A stretch of 64,000 nt of DNA from Thioclava pacifica DSM 10166 (GTDB lineage: Bacteria; Pseudomonadota; Alphaproteobacteria; Rhodobacterales; Rhodobacteraceae): the NCBI RefSeq assembly GCF_000714535.1, contig NZ_AUND01000040.1:124001-188000 (forward strand). Direction: 5' to 3'. Below are positions 35,111-44,434 of this stretch, piece after piece. The notes below the pieces were generated by a model, which saw only the letters and a program-made list of their open reading frames with translations, searched no databases and was not told the origin of the DNA. Position numbers and translations under genes: made by a program. Each line of letters starts with the position of its first letter. Position 1 is the first letter of the stretch.

Positions 35111-37405
35111 TTATTCGGCGACGCAATCGGCGAAATAGAGGGTCTCGCCATCCGGGCCGGTTTCGACCACGAGCCCGTGAATATCGGTCTCGAAACCAGG
35201 GCATTCGCGGGCGAACTCGCGGTTGAAGCGCAGGTAATCCACGATCTTCGCGTTGAACACCTCGCCCGGAATCAGAAGCGGGATCCCCGGCGGATAGGGG
35301 GTGACGAGGCTCGTCGTGATGCGGCCTTCGAGCTCGTCGATCGGCACGCGTTGGGTCTTGCGGCGCGCGATATGCGAGAAGGCCTCGGAGGGCGTCATCG
35401 CGGGCAGATGGTCGGAGAGGTAAATCTCGGTCGACAGCCGCGCCACGTCGTATTTCGCGTAAAGCGAATGGACGTGCTGGCTGAGATCCTTCAGCCCCAT
35501 CCGCTCGTAACGCGAGAACTTGGCGGAAAACTCCGGCATGACGCGCCAGAGCGGCTGGTTCTTGTCGTAATCATCCTTGAACTGCTGGAGCGCGGCCAGA
35601 AGCGTGTTCCAGCGGCCTTTGGTGATGCCGATCGTGAACAGGATGAAGAAGCTGTAGAGCCCGGTCTTCTCGACCACCACACCATGCTCGGCGAGGTATT
35701 TCGACACGATCGAGGCGGGGATGCCGGTCTCGTCGAAGCGGCCCTCGATATCGAGGCCGGGCGTGATGATCGTGGCCTTGATCGGGTCGAGCATGTTGAA
35801 GCCCGGCGCCATGTCGCCAAAGCCGTGCCAGCTGTCCGAGCCGGTGGGTTCGACGCCCTCGGCATCGGTCTTCTTGAGCACCCAGTCGCGGGTCTCGGCC
35901 ATGCCATCGCCATCGGAGCGGAAATCGGTCGGGCCCCAGACCTGGAACCACCAGTCTTCGGGACCGTATTCCTCCTCGACCTTCACCATCGCGCGGCGGA
36001 AATCGAGCGCCTCGACGATGCTTTCCTCCACGAGTGCAGTGCCGCCCGGAGGCTCCATCATCGCCGCCGCCACATCGCAGCTCGCGATGATCGAGTATTG
36101 CGGGCTGGTCGAGGTGTGCATCAGGTAGCTCTCGTTGAAGAGATGCCGGTCGAGTTTCGCCTCCTGACTGTCCTGCACGAGCACGTGGCTCGCCTGAGAA
36201 ATCCCGGCGAGCAGCTTGTGCACCGATTGCGTCGCATAGGTGATCGATTGCTTGGTGCGTCCGCGCTTGCGGCCCATCGCGTGATACTGGCCGTAGAACG
36301 GGTGGAAGGCGGCGTGCGGCAGCCAGGCCTCGTCGAAATGCAGGTTGTCGATCCAGCCGTCGAGCAGCCCCTTGATCACCTCGGTGTTGTAGAGGACGCC
36401 GTCATAGGTCGATTGCGTCAGCGTCATGATCCGCGGGCGCACCGTGTCGGCGTCATAATCCTTCAGAAGGGGGTTTGCGCGGATTTTCTCGCGGATCGAA
36501 TCCGGTTCGAATTCCGAACGCTGGATCGGGCCGATGATGCCCCAATGGTTGCGCGTGGGCTTCAGGAAGACCGGGATCGCGCCGCACATGATGATCGAAT
36601 GGAGGATCGACTTGTGGCAGTTGCGGTCCACCACGACCACGTCGCCGGGGGCCACCGTGTGGTGCCAGACCATCTTGTTCGAGGTCGAGGTGCCATTGGT
36701 CACGAAGAAGCAATGGTCCGAATTGAAAATCCGCGCGGCGTTGCGCTCGGAGGCACCGATGGCACCGTTGTGATCGAGAAGCTGGCCCAGTTCCTCGACC
36801 GCGTTGCACACATCCGCGCGCAGCATGTTCTCGCCGTAGAACTGGTGATACATCTGCCCGATCGGCGATTTCAGGAAGGCCACGCCCCCCGAATGGCCCG
36901 GGCAGTGCCAGGAATAGGAACCGTCCTCGGCATAATCGAGAAGCTGCTTGAAGAAGGGCGGCTGGATTCCCTCGAGATAGCTTTTCGCCTCGCGGATGAT
37001 GTGCTTGGCGACGAATTCGGGCGTATCCTCGAACATGTGGATGAAGCCGTGCAGCTCGCGCAGGATATCGTTGGGCAGGTGGCGCGAGGTCTTGGTCTCG
37101 CCATGCAGGAAGATCGGCACATCGGCGTTCTTCCAGCGCACTTCCTCGATGAAGGCGCGCAGCTTCTCGACCGCCGGATCCAGTTCGGGGCCGGCCGAGA
37201 ATTCCTCGTCATCAATCGCCAGCACGAAGGCCGAGGCGCGGCTTTGCTGCTGGGCGAATTGCGAGAGATCTCCGTAGCTCGTGACGCCGAGAACCTCGAA
37301 CCCTTCGGCCTCTATGGCCTGGGCGAGGGCGCGGATGCCGAGCCCCGAGGTGTTCTCGGAACGGAAATCCTCGTCGATGATGACAATGGGGAAGCGGAAT
37401 TTCAT
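35111..37405 (-). CDS. Orn/Lys/Arg-type basic amino acid decarboxylase (PLP fold type I)
   Basis: A 764-residue decarboxylase. Residues 1-130 form the receiver-like N-terminal wing domain (FPIVIIDEDFRSEN). The central PLP domain carries HCPGHSGG, NGTSTSNK, Asp358 in LHFDEAW and the Schiff-base Lys397 in TQSVHKLLAGISQAS. The C-terminal domain follows. It would decarboxylate lysine, ornithine or arginine to a polyamine or diamine, consuming a proton, as in acid resistance or polyamine synthesis. ATG 37405 has AAAGGA 9 nt upstream. The substrate cannot be told from the sequence. It is not functionally linked to the pst operon it converges on. Confidence 0.92.
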   Translation of the reverse strand: MKFRFPIVIIDEDFRSENTSGLGIRALAQAIEAEGFEVLGVTSYGDLSQFAQQQSRASAFVLAIDDEEFSAGPELDPAVEKLRAFIEEVRWKNADVPIFLHGETKTSRHLPNDILRELHGFIHMFEDTPEFVAKHIIREAKSYLEGIQPPFFKQLLDYAEDGSYSWHCPGHSGGVAFLKSPIGQMYHQFYGENMLRADVCNAVEELGQLLDHNGAIGASERNAARIFNSDHCFFVTNGTSTSNKMVWHHTVAPGDVVVVDRNCHKSILHSIIMCGAIPVFLKPTRNHWGIIGPIQRSEFEPDSIREKIRANPLLKDYDADTVRPRIMTLTQSTYDGVLYNTEVIKGLLDGWIDNLHFDEAWLPHAAFHPFYGQYHAMGRKRGRTKQSITYATQSVHKLLAGISQASHVLVQDSQEAKLDRHLFNESYLMHTSTSPQYSIIASCDVAAAMMEPPGGTALVEESIVEALDFRRAMVKVEEEYGPEDWWFQVWGPTDFRSDGDGMAETRDWVLKKTDAEGVEPTGSDSWHGFGDMAPGFNMLDPIKATIITPGLDIEGRFDETGIPASIVSKYLAEHGVVVEKTGLYSFFILFTIGITKGRWNTLLAALQQFKDDYDKNQPLWRVMPEFSAKFSRYERMGLKDLSQHVHSLYAKYDVARLSTEIYLSDHLPAMTPSEAFSHIARRKTQRVPIDELEGRITTSLVTPYPPGIPLLIPGEVFNAKIVDYLRFNREFARECPGFETDIHGLVVETGPDGETLYFADCVAE

Positions 37406-37669
37406 CGGGCGTCCTTTCTCGAAAGCGTCCGGTTGCTTCGTACATCTCAGTCCGAAGCGGGCCACGTCAAGGCCCATGCCTCGAATTAAGGGGCGGTGCA
37501 AGGCGCTGTGAAGGCGCGTGCGCGAGGGTGGCGGTGTATCGCCGCAGGCGGTTGTCTTGAGATCACATGCCCGCTCGGCTCTGCCCTGTCGCGGTCCCAC
37601 GATTGCGCGCATTTCCTTCGTTGCGCCGCCACGCTAGGGTCGCACCCGGGATGGAGGAAAGGAACCGCG

Positions 37670-39346
37670 ATGCGAAACGGGGGACAGCTTCTCGTCGATT
37701 GTCTGGTCGCGCTCGGGGCGCGCAAGGCGTTCGGGGTGCCGGGGGAAAGCTATCTGGCGGTGCTCGATGCGCTGCATGACACGCACGGGGTGCTCGATTA
37801 CGTGCTCTGCCGTCAGGAAGGTGGGGCCAGTTTCATGGCCGCAGCCTATGGCAAGCTGACGGGCCAGCCGGGCCTGTGCATGGTCACGCGCGGCCCCGGT
37901 GCCACCAATGCCGCGATCGGCGTGCATACGGCGATGCAGGATTCCGCGCCGATGATCCTCTTCGTGGGGCAGGTCGGCACCGACATGAAGGGGCGCGAGG
38001 CGTTTCAGGAGCTCGATTACCGTGCCGTCTTCGGCACGATGGTGAAATGGGCGGTGGAGATCGACCGGGTCGAGCGCATTCCCGAAATCCTGGCCCGCGC
38101 CTGGAGCACGGCGATCTCGGGGCGTCCCGGTCCGGTCGTGGTGGCGCTGCCCGAGGATATGCTGACCTCGATAACGGATGCGGCCCCGCTGCGCGGCCCC
38201 GTGACGGTTTCCGAACCCCATCCCGATCCGGCGGCGATGGGGCGCCTGCGCGAGATGCTGACAGGGGCCGAACGCCCGCTCATCCTCTATGGCGGGTGCA
38301 ACTGGAAAGGCTCGGCCACGCGCCCGATCCAGCGCTTTGCGGAAAGCTCGGATATCCCGGTCGTTTCGGTCTTCCGTTATCAGGACCAGTTCGACAACCA
38401 CTCGCCGAGTTTCTGCGGCGAGGCCGGTGTCGGGATGATGCCCCATGTGAAGGCGCTGATCCGCGAGGCCGATGTGATCCTCGCGATCAACGCCCGCTTC
38501 GGCGAAAACTCGACCGATGGTTACACTCTGCTCGACGTGCCGCAGCCCCGGCAAAGGCTGATCCATGTGCATGGCTCGGAGCACGAGATCGGCAAGATCT
38601 ATTGCCCGGAGCTGGCGATCCAGTCCGGGCCGAACGCCTTTGCCGAGGCGCTCGGGGCGCTCGCCCCGGTTGAGGGCGCATGGGGGGCGTGGCGCGCCGA
38701 GGGGCGCGCGGCCTATGAGGCGGGGTTCGAACTGTCCGATCTGCCCTCGCCGGTCGATATGGGCAAGGTCTGCGCCCATCTGCGCGCAACGCTGCCCGAG
38801 GACATGATCGTCACCAATGGCGCGGGCAATTTCGCGATCTGGTCGGGGCGGTTTCTCAAATTCGGGCCCGAGGCGCGGCTCCTTGCGCCGCAATCGGGGG
38901 CGATGGGCTATGGCGTGCCCGCCGCGATTGCCGCGAAGCTGGTCCATCCCGAAAGAACGGTGCTGTGTTTCGCGGGCGACGGTGATTTCCAGATGACCTC
39001 GCAGGAGCTTGCCAGCGCCGCGCAGGCCGGGGCGCAACCGATCATTCTCGTGCTCAACAATGGCATCTACGGGACGATCCGTGCCCATCAGGAGCGCAAT
39101 TATCCCACGCGGGTTTCGGGCACCGAGATGACCGCCAATCCCGATTTCGCGGCGCTCGCGCGGGCCTATGGCTTTCATGGCGAGCGGGTCGAGCGCACCG
39201 AGGATTTCGCGGCGGCCTTCGAGCGGGCCTTGGGATCATCGACGGGAGCCGTGCTCGATCTGGTGATATCGCCCGAGGCGCTGACCCCGCGTCAGACGCT
39301 TTCGCAGATGCGCGAGGGGGCACTGGCGGCCGGCAAGGGACGCTGA
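37670..39346 (+). CDS. Thiamine-diphosphate-dependent enzyme, acetolactate synthase-like
   Basis: A 558-residue ThDP enzyme with the usual Pyr, central and PP domains. The activating Glu is in CRQEGGASFMAAAYG, and the ThDP-Mg motif runs from CFAGDGDFQM to LVLNNGIYGT. TRGPGATNAAIGVHTAMQDS is typical of the acetolactate synthase/IlvB-like group. It could make acetolactate or carboligate or decarboxylate another 2-oxo acid; no regulatory IlvH partner lies nearby, so it is probably not the biosynthetic enzyme. GGAGGAAAGG before ATG 37670 sets the start. It is divergent from the decarboxylase gene. Confidence 0.88.
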   Translation: MRNGGQLLVDCLVALGARKAFGVPGESYLAVLDALHDTHGVLDYVLCRQEGGASFMAAAYGKLTGQPGLCMVTRGPGATNAAIGVHTAMQDSAPMILFVGQVGTDMKGREAFQELDYRAVFGTMVKWAVEIDRVERIPEILARAWSTAISGRPGPVVVALPEDMLTSITDAAPLRGPVTVSEPHPDPAAMGRLREMLTGAERPLILYGGCNWKGSATRPIQRFAESSDIPVVSVFRYQDQFDNHSPSFCGEAGVGMMPHVKALIREADVILAINARFGENSTDGYTLLDVPQPRQRLIHVHGSEHEIGKIYCPELAIQSGPNAFAEALGALAPVEGAWGAWRAEGRAAYEAGFELSDLPSPVDMGKVCAHLRATLPEDMIVTNGAGNFAIWSGRFLKFGPEARLLAPQSGAMGYGVPAAIAAKLVHPERTVLCFAGDGDFQMTSQELASAAQAGAQPIILVLNNGIYGTIRAHQERNYPTRVSGTEMTANPDFAALARAYGFHGERVERTEDFAAAFERALGSSTGAVLDLVISPEALTPRQTLSQMREGALAAGKGR

Positions 39347-39358
39347 GCGCGGCTCAGC
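39342..39358. terminator. Hairpin spanning two converging stop codons
   Basis: GCTGAGC and GCTCAGC form a perfect 7-bp stem around GCG. The stem contains the stop of the ThDP enzyme gene and of the site-2 protease gene, which are only 7 bp apart. A role as a compact bidirectional terminator is possible, though no T-tract follows. Confidence 0.4.
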
Positions 39359-40427
39359 GCCGTGCGAGGATGAACCACTCGCCGATATTCTCACGGTTGA
39401 CATAGCCGATGAACCGGCCGTGATCCCCGATCACGGCGACCGCCGGAACATGACGCCCTGACATCGCCTCGAGCACCGCCTGAAGCGGCGCGGTCGAGGG
39501 CAGGGCGGGCAGGCCGGTCAGCATGTGGTCCGCGACACGCTCGGCGCGGTGTTCGGGCTCGGGGAAAGCCATCACCTCGGCGCGGGTCAGGAACCCCAGG
39601 AAGGCCCCGTCCGGCCCCAGCACCGGGAATTCGGATTGCGTTGTGCGCAAGATCAGCCGCGCGGCGTCCTCGAGGCTGTCCTCGGGCGACAGGCTCGCAA
39701 AAGCCGTGATCATCGCATCGCGGGCACGTGCTCCGCGCGCGCGTCCGCGCATCGTGACATCGGCGCTTTCCGCCCCGCCCGCAAAATAGATGAAGACCGC
39801 GATCAGCACGAGGATCGGGCTCGATTGCATCACCCCCCAGAGCCCGAGCGCGAATGACAGTACCCGCCCGACCTGCGCGGCGATCTGCGTGGCCTTCACC
39901 CGGTCCATGAACAGCGCCAGCACCGCGCGGAACACCCTCCCGCCATCCATCGGAAAAGCGGGGATCATGTTGAAGGCCACGAGGAACAGGTTGACGAGAG
40001 CAAGCTGCCCCCAGAAATCCTGCGCAAGGCTGTCGAGCGATTGCAGATCGGCGATTTGCCCGCGCACGCCGATCAGCACCGTGAGCACGATCCAGATCAC
40101 GATATTGACCGCCGGACCCGCCACCGCGATCAGGATCTCTTGTCTGGGGTTTTCGGGGATGCGTTCGAGCCGCGCCAGCCCGCCGATCGGCAGAAGCGTG
40201 ATATCCGGAGTCTTGACCCCGAACCGCGCCGCCATCGTGGCATGGCCCAGCTCATGCAGCATCACGCAGGCGAAGACCGAAATGATGAAGAGCATGTTCA
40301 CCAGTGCCGATTGGGCGCCCTCGGCCATCCATGCGCCCACCATGATCCAGGCAAGCAACAGGAAGAACGTGACATGCACCCGCAACTCGGTGCCGCGAAC
40401 TCTGCCGATGGGAAAGGACCAGCTCAT
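39354..40427 (-). CDS. Site-2 protease (M50) family membrane protease with C-terminal CBS pair
   Basis: A 357-residue intramembrane metalloprotease of the M50 (SpoIVFB/rhomboid-unrelated) family. HELGH (His58-His62) and the distant Asp161 in AFPMDGGRV provide the zinc site, within about six hydrophobic segments. Residues about 235-357 carry two CBS motifs, which usually bind adenine nucleotides. It should cleave membrane-embedded substrates such as anti-sigma factors, but no candidate substrate lies nearby. ATG 40427 is chosen because GGAGG lies 8 nt upstream; longer versions lack this. It is not transcribed with its neighbours. Confidence 0.9.
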   Translation of the reverse strand: MSWSFPIGRVRGTELRVHVTFFLLLAWIMVGAWMAEGAQSALVNMLFIISVFACVMLHELGHATMAARFGVKTPDITLLPIGGLARLERIPENPRQEILIAVAGPAVNIVIWIVLTVLIGVRGQIADLQSLDSLAQDFWGQLALVNLFLVAFNMIPAFPMDGGRVFRAVLALFMDRVKATQIAAQVGRVLSFALGLWGVMQSSPILVLIAVFIYFAGGAESADVTMRGRARGARARDAMITAFASLSPEDSLEDAARLILRTTQSEFPVLGPDGAFLGFLTRAEVMAFPEPEHRAERVADHMLTGLPALPSTAPLQAVLEAMSGRHVPAVAVIGDHGRFIGYVNRENIGEWFILARR

Positions 40428-40585
40428 TTCCGTCCTCCGTTCTGCCTGATGCCGTTGTGGCCAGAGGAGGGCACGATTGCTTGCGAGGTGCAAGCCCTGC
40501 GGAAAGCGGTGCTGTTTACGCTTGAGCCAGATGGTGTTGCTTGACCGCGCTGAAATTGGCCGGGTCTGCCACCACTTGACTGGAT

Positions 40586-40620
40586 ACGCCGTGCGGGTGC
40601 ACTCGACCCCCGCACGGCGT
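40586..40620. terminator. Strong hairpin downstream of tctA
   Basis: ACGCCGTGCGGG (40586-40597) and CCCGCACGGCGT (40609-40620) form a perfect 12-bp stem with an 11-nt loop. It lies 9 bp beyond the tctA stop and is the likely end of the tctCBA transcript, although no T-run follows on the minus strand. Confidence 0.7.
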
Positions 40621-40628
40621 TTATGCGC

Positions 40629-42170
40629 TTAGTCGGCGATCGAGCCCTCGTCGTCGCGCCGTGCGTGCATCCGCGCCTTCACGAAACGCCCGAGGAAAAG
40701 GGGGAGGATGAAGCCCACGATCGCGACCGTCCAGAGGCCGATCGCCAGCGGGCTGCCCACCAGCACCGAGTAATCCCCGTTCGAAATCGTGACGGCACGG
40801 CGCAGGTTGTTCTCCATCGTGTTGCCCAGCAGCGTCCCGAGAATGATCGGCACCAGTGGCACGTCGAGCTTGCGCAAGACCCATCCCATCAGGCCGAAAC
40901 CGATCATCACCAGCAGGTCGAAGCTCGATCCGGAGATGCCATAGATCCCGACGAACGAGACCATCGCAACGATCGGCATCAAGATGCGCGGCGGGATCAT
41001 CAGCACGCGGGTGAACAGGCCAACCATCGGGATATTCATCGCCAGCAGCATGAAATTCGCGATGAAGAGCGCCGCGATCAGGCCCCAGACCACATCGGGG
41101 TTGTTCTGGAACAGCAAGGGGCCGGGCGTGATGTTGAGCGAGAGCAGCACCGCAAGCAGCACCGCGGTCGTGCCCGATCCCGGCACGCCGAGCGCCAGCA
41201 TCGGCACCAGTGCGCCCCCTGCGGCCGCGTTGTTGCCCGCCTCGGGCGCGGCCACGCCACGCGGGTCGCCGGTGCCGAAGGTGCCCTTGCGATCGACCAG
41301 CTTCTTTTCCATCGAATAGGAGATGAACGAGCCGAGCGAGGCCCCGGCACCGGGCAGCACGCCCGCGATGAAACCGAGGAAGGACGAGCGCAGCATCGTC
41401 GGCGTGGTCTCTTTCACCATCTTCCAGGGCGGGGTGAGTCGCCCGACCGAGACCTTGGCCCCCGAAGCGCTGGATTCACCGTGACGATGCTCGAGGAAGA
41501 TGAACACCTCCGAGAGCGCGAAGAGGCCGACGATGGCCACAAGGAAATCCAGGCCGTCATAGAGGTGAACCTCGCCGAAGGTCAGGCGTGGCACGCCGGT
41601 CTGGGTATCGACCCCGATCACCGCAAGGCCGAGGCCCAGCATTGCGGCGAAAGCGGATTTCGCCTGATTGGTCGAGGAGACCCCGCCCAGCGTCGCGAAG
41701 GCCAGCGCGAACAGGGCGAAATACTCGGCCGGCCCGAAAAGGAGCGCGAATTTCACCAGTTGCGGGGCCAGCAGGATCAGCCCCCAGGTCGCGATGAAGG
41801 CGCCGACGAAACTGGCGATACCCGAGAGCGAGAGCGCCTCGCCCGCCATGCCTTTCTTGGCCATCGGATAGCCGTCGAGGCAGGTCATCATCGCTGGCTC
41901 GTCGCCGGGGATGTTGAGCAGGATCGAGCTGATCCGCCCGCCATACATCGCCCCGTAATACACGCTCGTCAGCAAGATCAGCGAGGGCGTGGCGCCAAGG
42001 CCCAGCGTGAAGGCGAGCGGGATCAGGATCGCGACCCCGTTTGAGGGGCCAAGCCCCGGCAGCGCGCCCATCATGGTGCCGAGGAACGTGCCGAGGAGCG
42101 CCAGCAGCAGGTTCTCGAAGGTCAGCGCGGTCTGGAAACCGTCGGCAAGAGAAATCAGGGTATCCATCAT
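40629..42170 (-). CDS. tctA: Tripartite tricarboxylate transporter, large permease TctA
   Basis: A 513-residue membrane protein with about a dozen hydrophobic segments. The two TctA signature motifs are present: GALPGLGPSNGVAILIP near residue 40 and GVLPGAGASLGSFISY near residue 265, with YGGRISSILLNIPGDE after the first. It is the large subunit of a sodium- or proton-driven, binding-protein-dependent carboxylate transporter. GAGGTGAC precedes ATG-ATG (42170 or 42167). It follows tctB by 6 bp. Confidence 0.94.
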   Translation of the reverse strand: MMDTLISLADGFQTALTFENLLLALLGTFLGTMMGALPGLGPSNGVAILIPLAFTLGLGATPSLILLTSVYYGAMYGGRISSILLNIPGDEPAMMTCLDGYPMAKKGMAGEALSLSGIASFVGAFIATWGLILLAPQLVKFALLFGPAEYFALFALAFATLGGVSSTNQAKSAFAAMLGLGLAVIGVDTQTGVPRLTFGEVHLYDGLDFLVAIVGLFALSEVFIFLEHRHGESSASGAKVSVGRLTPPWKMVKETTPTMLRSSFLGFIAGVLPGAGASLGSFISYSMEKKLVDRKGTFGTGDPRGVAAPEAGNNAAAGGALVPMLALGVPGSGTTAVLLAVLLSLNITPGPLLFQNNPDVVWGLIAALFIANFMLLAMNIPMVGLFTRVLMIPPRILMPIVAMVSFVGIYGISGSSFDLLVMIGFGLMGWVLRKLDVPLVPIILGTLLGNTMENNLRRAVTISNGDYSVLVGSPLAIGLWTVAIVGFILPLFLGRFVKARMHARRDDEGSIAD

Positions 42171-42176
42171 GTCACC

Positions 42177-42608
42177 TCAGAAACCGAAGGGGCCGCTGGC
42201 CAGCGACAGGCCAAGAACGAGTTTGAAGATCACGTAGATGCCGATCGACGTGGCCACGCCGACCACGAGCGATTGCAGCGGCCGCGTTCCAAGACGCCAG
42301 GTCAGGTAGGCTGCCGCGAAGGCGGTCGCGATCAGGAAGCCCGCGATGGGCAGGAATTCGGCATAGAGGATCATCACCACCGCTGCCGCGAGGATCTCGG
42401 CCAACCGTGCGAGGCCCGGCCAGACCGGGTCGGGATCGGGCTTGAGCAGGATTGCAAGCGACGAAAGCCCCAGGATCACCGCGATCACCAGGGGGAAGGT
42501 TTTCGGACCGACCGCATCGGACAGAAAGCTTTCCTGAATTTGCAGCGTGGCCCAGGCGTAGAACAGCGCGAGGCACAGCCCCACCGCGCCGAAGATGCGA
42601 TCACTCAT
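42177..42608 (-). CDS. tctB: Tripartite tricarboxylate transporter, small subunit TctB
   Basis: A 143-residue protein with four hydrophobic helices, the usual size and layout of TctB. It starts MSDRIFGAVGLCLALFYAWA, with GGGAGGGG placed 6 nt before ATG 42608; an upstream extension through the hairpin region is not credible. It lies between tctC and tctA in the canonical tctCBA order and forms the membrane complex with TctA. Confidence 0.9.
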   Translation of the reverse strand: MSDRIFGAVGLCLALFYAWATLQIQESFLSDAVGPKTFPLVIAVILGLSSLAILLKPDPDPVWPGLARLAEILAAAVVMILYAEFLPIAGFLIATAFAAAYLTWRLGTRPLQSLVVGVATSIGIYVIFKLVLGLSLASGPFGF

Positions 42609-42631
42609 GATCCCCTCCCGAAGAAAACGAC

Positions 42632-42663
42632 CGCGCGGCGCACCCGGAGCGGGCCGCCGCGCG
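42632..42663 (-). other. Intercistronic GC hairpin between tctC and tctB
   Basis: CGCGCGGCG (42632-42640) and CGCCGCGCG (42655-42663) are perfect 9-bp complements, with a further CCC/GGG pairing inside the loop. It sits 12 bp after the tctC stop and probably stabilises tctC mRNA or dampens read-through. Confidence 0.65.
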
Positions 42664-42675
42664 ACATGGTGTGCG

Positions 42676-43641
42676 TTACTTGATGATGCCAATCTGGCGC
42701 GAGATGTCCTGGATCTGCTGGACCGAGTTGGCCACGAACTGCTGGAACTCGGCGCCCTGCAGATCGAGCGGGGCGAGACCGTTGGCGGCCATTACCTGCT
42801 TCCACTCGTCCGAGGCGTAGAGCTTGCCGATCTTGTCGGCCCATTCATTGTAAGCCTCGTCCGACATGCCGCCGGGACCGTAGAAGCCGCGCCAGTTCGC
42901 GCCGATCGCGTCGATGCCCTGCTCCTTGGCGGTGGGGAATTCCGAGAATTCGCCGGGCAGACGCTCGGGGGCGAGAACGGCGATCACGCGAATATCGCCC
43001 GAGTCGACGAAGCCCTTGGCTTCCGACAGATCGCCGGTGAAGGCCTGAACCGATCCCGCCAGAAGCTGGGTCACGGCCTCGCCACCGCCGTCAAAGGCGA
43101 TGTATTTCACGCTGCGCACATCGTCGATGCCGTAAGCGTTGGCCGCGATCAGCACCTTGAGGTGATCCCAGCCGCCCACGGCCGAGCCGCCTGCAACCGA
43201 GACGCTGGTCGGGTCGGTCTTGATCTTGTCGAGCAGTTCGGGAAGCGTCTTGATTTCGCTATTGGCCGCGACCGCGATCACCCCGTAATCGGCGCCGATC
43301 GAGGCGATCCAGCGCACCTGATCCATCGTGTTGCCCGGATAGGCGCCCTGCGCCAGACGGGTCGCGGTTGCCGAGGAGGCCGCGACGATCAGCTCGTTGT
43401 CGTCATTGCGCTTGTTGACCACTTCCGCGAAGGCCACGCCGCCGCCGCCGCCAGCAAGGTTCACCACCTGCATCGTCTTGTCGATGAGGCCCAGATCCTG
43501 AAGCGACTTGCCGACCTGACGGCAGGTGAAGTCCCAGCCGCCGCCGGGGTTCGCGGGCGCGATGCATTCCTGCGCCGAAGCGCCGGTCGCGACGGTGAGT
43601 GCTGCGACGGCAATCGCCGCGCGCATGAGTTTAAAAGCCAT
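42676..43641 (-). CDS. tctC: Tripartite tricarboxylate transporter binding protein TctC
   Basis: A 321-residue precursor with a signal peptide (MAFKLMRAAIAVAALTVATG, cleaved after ASA). APANPGGGWDFTCR at the mature N-terminus is the conserved TctC (Bug family) ligand-binding loop, and VNLAGGGGGVAFAEVV is a second family landmark. It binds a carboxylate in the periplasm, usually a di- or tricarboxylate such as citrate. It is the first gene of the operon and is divergent from a two-component system at 43754, which very likely controls it. Confidence 0.94.
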   Translation of the reverse strand: MAFKLMRAAIAVAALTVATGASAQECIAPANPGGGWDFTCRQVGKSLQDLGLIDKTMQVVNLAGGGGGVAFAEVVNKRNDDNELIVAASSATATRLAQGAYPGNTMDQVRWIASIGADYGVIAVAANSEIKTLPELLDKIKTDPTSVSVAGGSAVGGWDHLKVLIAANAYGIDDVRSVKYIAFDGGGEAVTQLLAGSVQAFTGDLSEAKGFVDSGDIRVIAVLAPERLPGEFSEFPTAKEQGIDAIGANWRGFYGPGGMSDEAYNEWADKIGKLYASDEWKQVMAANGLAPLDLQGAEFQQFVANSVQQIQDISRQIGIIK

Positions 43642-43709
43642 GAGATGTCCTCCACTGTCCGCCCGATGCCTCCCGCAGCGGGCTTATGGGTGCGGTTTAC
43701 CGCTTGAAC

Positions 43710-43727
43710 CTGTCATCAACCTGTCAC
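43710..43727 (+). promoter_or_regulatory. Pho-box-like direct repeat in the tctC/regulator spacer
   Basis: CTGTCAT-CAAC-CTGTCAC has two 7-bp half-sites 11 bp apart, matching both half-sites of the enterobacterial PhoB-box consensus. It lies 27 bp before the response-regulator start and 69 bp before tctC. The neighbouring regulator is itself of the OmpR/PhoB class, so this is either its own site or a true PhoB site. Confidence 0.6.
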
Positions 43728-43753
43728 AGGCTCGACCGCGAAAGGGAGGACGG

Positions 43754-44434
43754 ATGCGGGTGCTGCTTGTCGAGGATGCGGAGGAACTCGCCGAGGCCAC
43801 GCAACGCCGCCTCGCGCGGTCCGGCATGGCTTGCGACCGCGCAGCCAGTGTCGGTGAGGCGCGCGATTGCCTTGCCGTGCAGGCCTATGACGCGGTGATC
43901 CTCGATATCAACTTGCCCGATGGCAGCGGCACCGATCTCCTGCGGGAGATGCGCGCGGGCGGTGCGCTGATGCCCGTTCTGATGCTGACCGCGCAATTCT
44001 CGGTCGATGACAAGCTCTCGGCCTTTCAGCTCGGGGCCGATGATTACCTCGTGAAACCATTCGACCACCGCGAGCTCGAGGCGCGGCTGCATGCGATCGG
44101 GCGGCGCCGCGAGGCGGAGCGCACCGCCGATCTCGAACTGGCCGATCTGCGCTACAATGCGACGGCGGGGATCGCGATGTGCGGCGATCAGGCGCTCAAG
44201 CTCACCCGGCGCGAGTTCGCCCTGTTGGGCATGCTGATCCGCAATGCGGGGCAGGTGCTCTCGAAGGATCGGCTGCATGAGGGGCTTTACGCCTTCGACG
44301 ATGCGGTGCCGGGCGACAATGCGATCGAGCTTTACATAGCGCGATTGCGCAAGAAGCTTTCGGATAGCGGAGTCGAGATCGAGACCCTGCGCGGGCGTGG
44401 CTATCGGCTGGCCGCGCGACCGCAAGATGACTGA
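43754..44434 (+). CDS. OmpR/PhoB-family response regulator, TctD-like
   Basis: A 226-residue regulator. The receiver domain carries the acidic pair ED (7-8), phosphorylation Asp51 and Lys101 in DYLVKPF. The C-terminal winged helix includes LTRREFALLGMLIRNAGQ and ELYIARLRKKL, ending in GRGYRL. GGGAGGACGG before ATG 43754 fixes the start. It overlaps the kinase gene by 8 bp and is divergent from tctCBA, the arrangement known for TctD-TctE control of tricarboxylate transport, so it probably activates tctC when its carboxylate is present. Confidence 0.9.
   Translation: MRVLLVEDAEELAEATQRRLARSGMACDRAASVGEARDCLAVQAYDAVILDINLPDGSGTDLLREMRAGGALMPVLMLTAQFSVDDKLSAFQLGADDYLVKPFDHRELEARLHAIGRRREAERTADLELADLRYNATAGIAMCGDQALKLTRREFALLGMLIRNAGQVLSKDRLHEGLYAFDDAVPGDNAIELYIARLRKKLSDSGVEIETLRGRGYRLAARPQDD

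Noticed and set aside
35177-37489. 770-codon plus-strand open frame
   Set aside because: Antisense of the PLP decarboxylase, which has all catalytic motifs.
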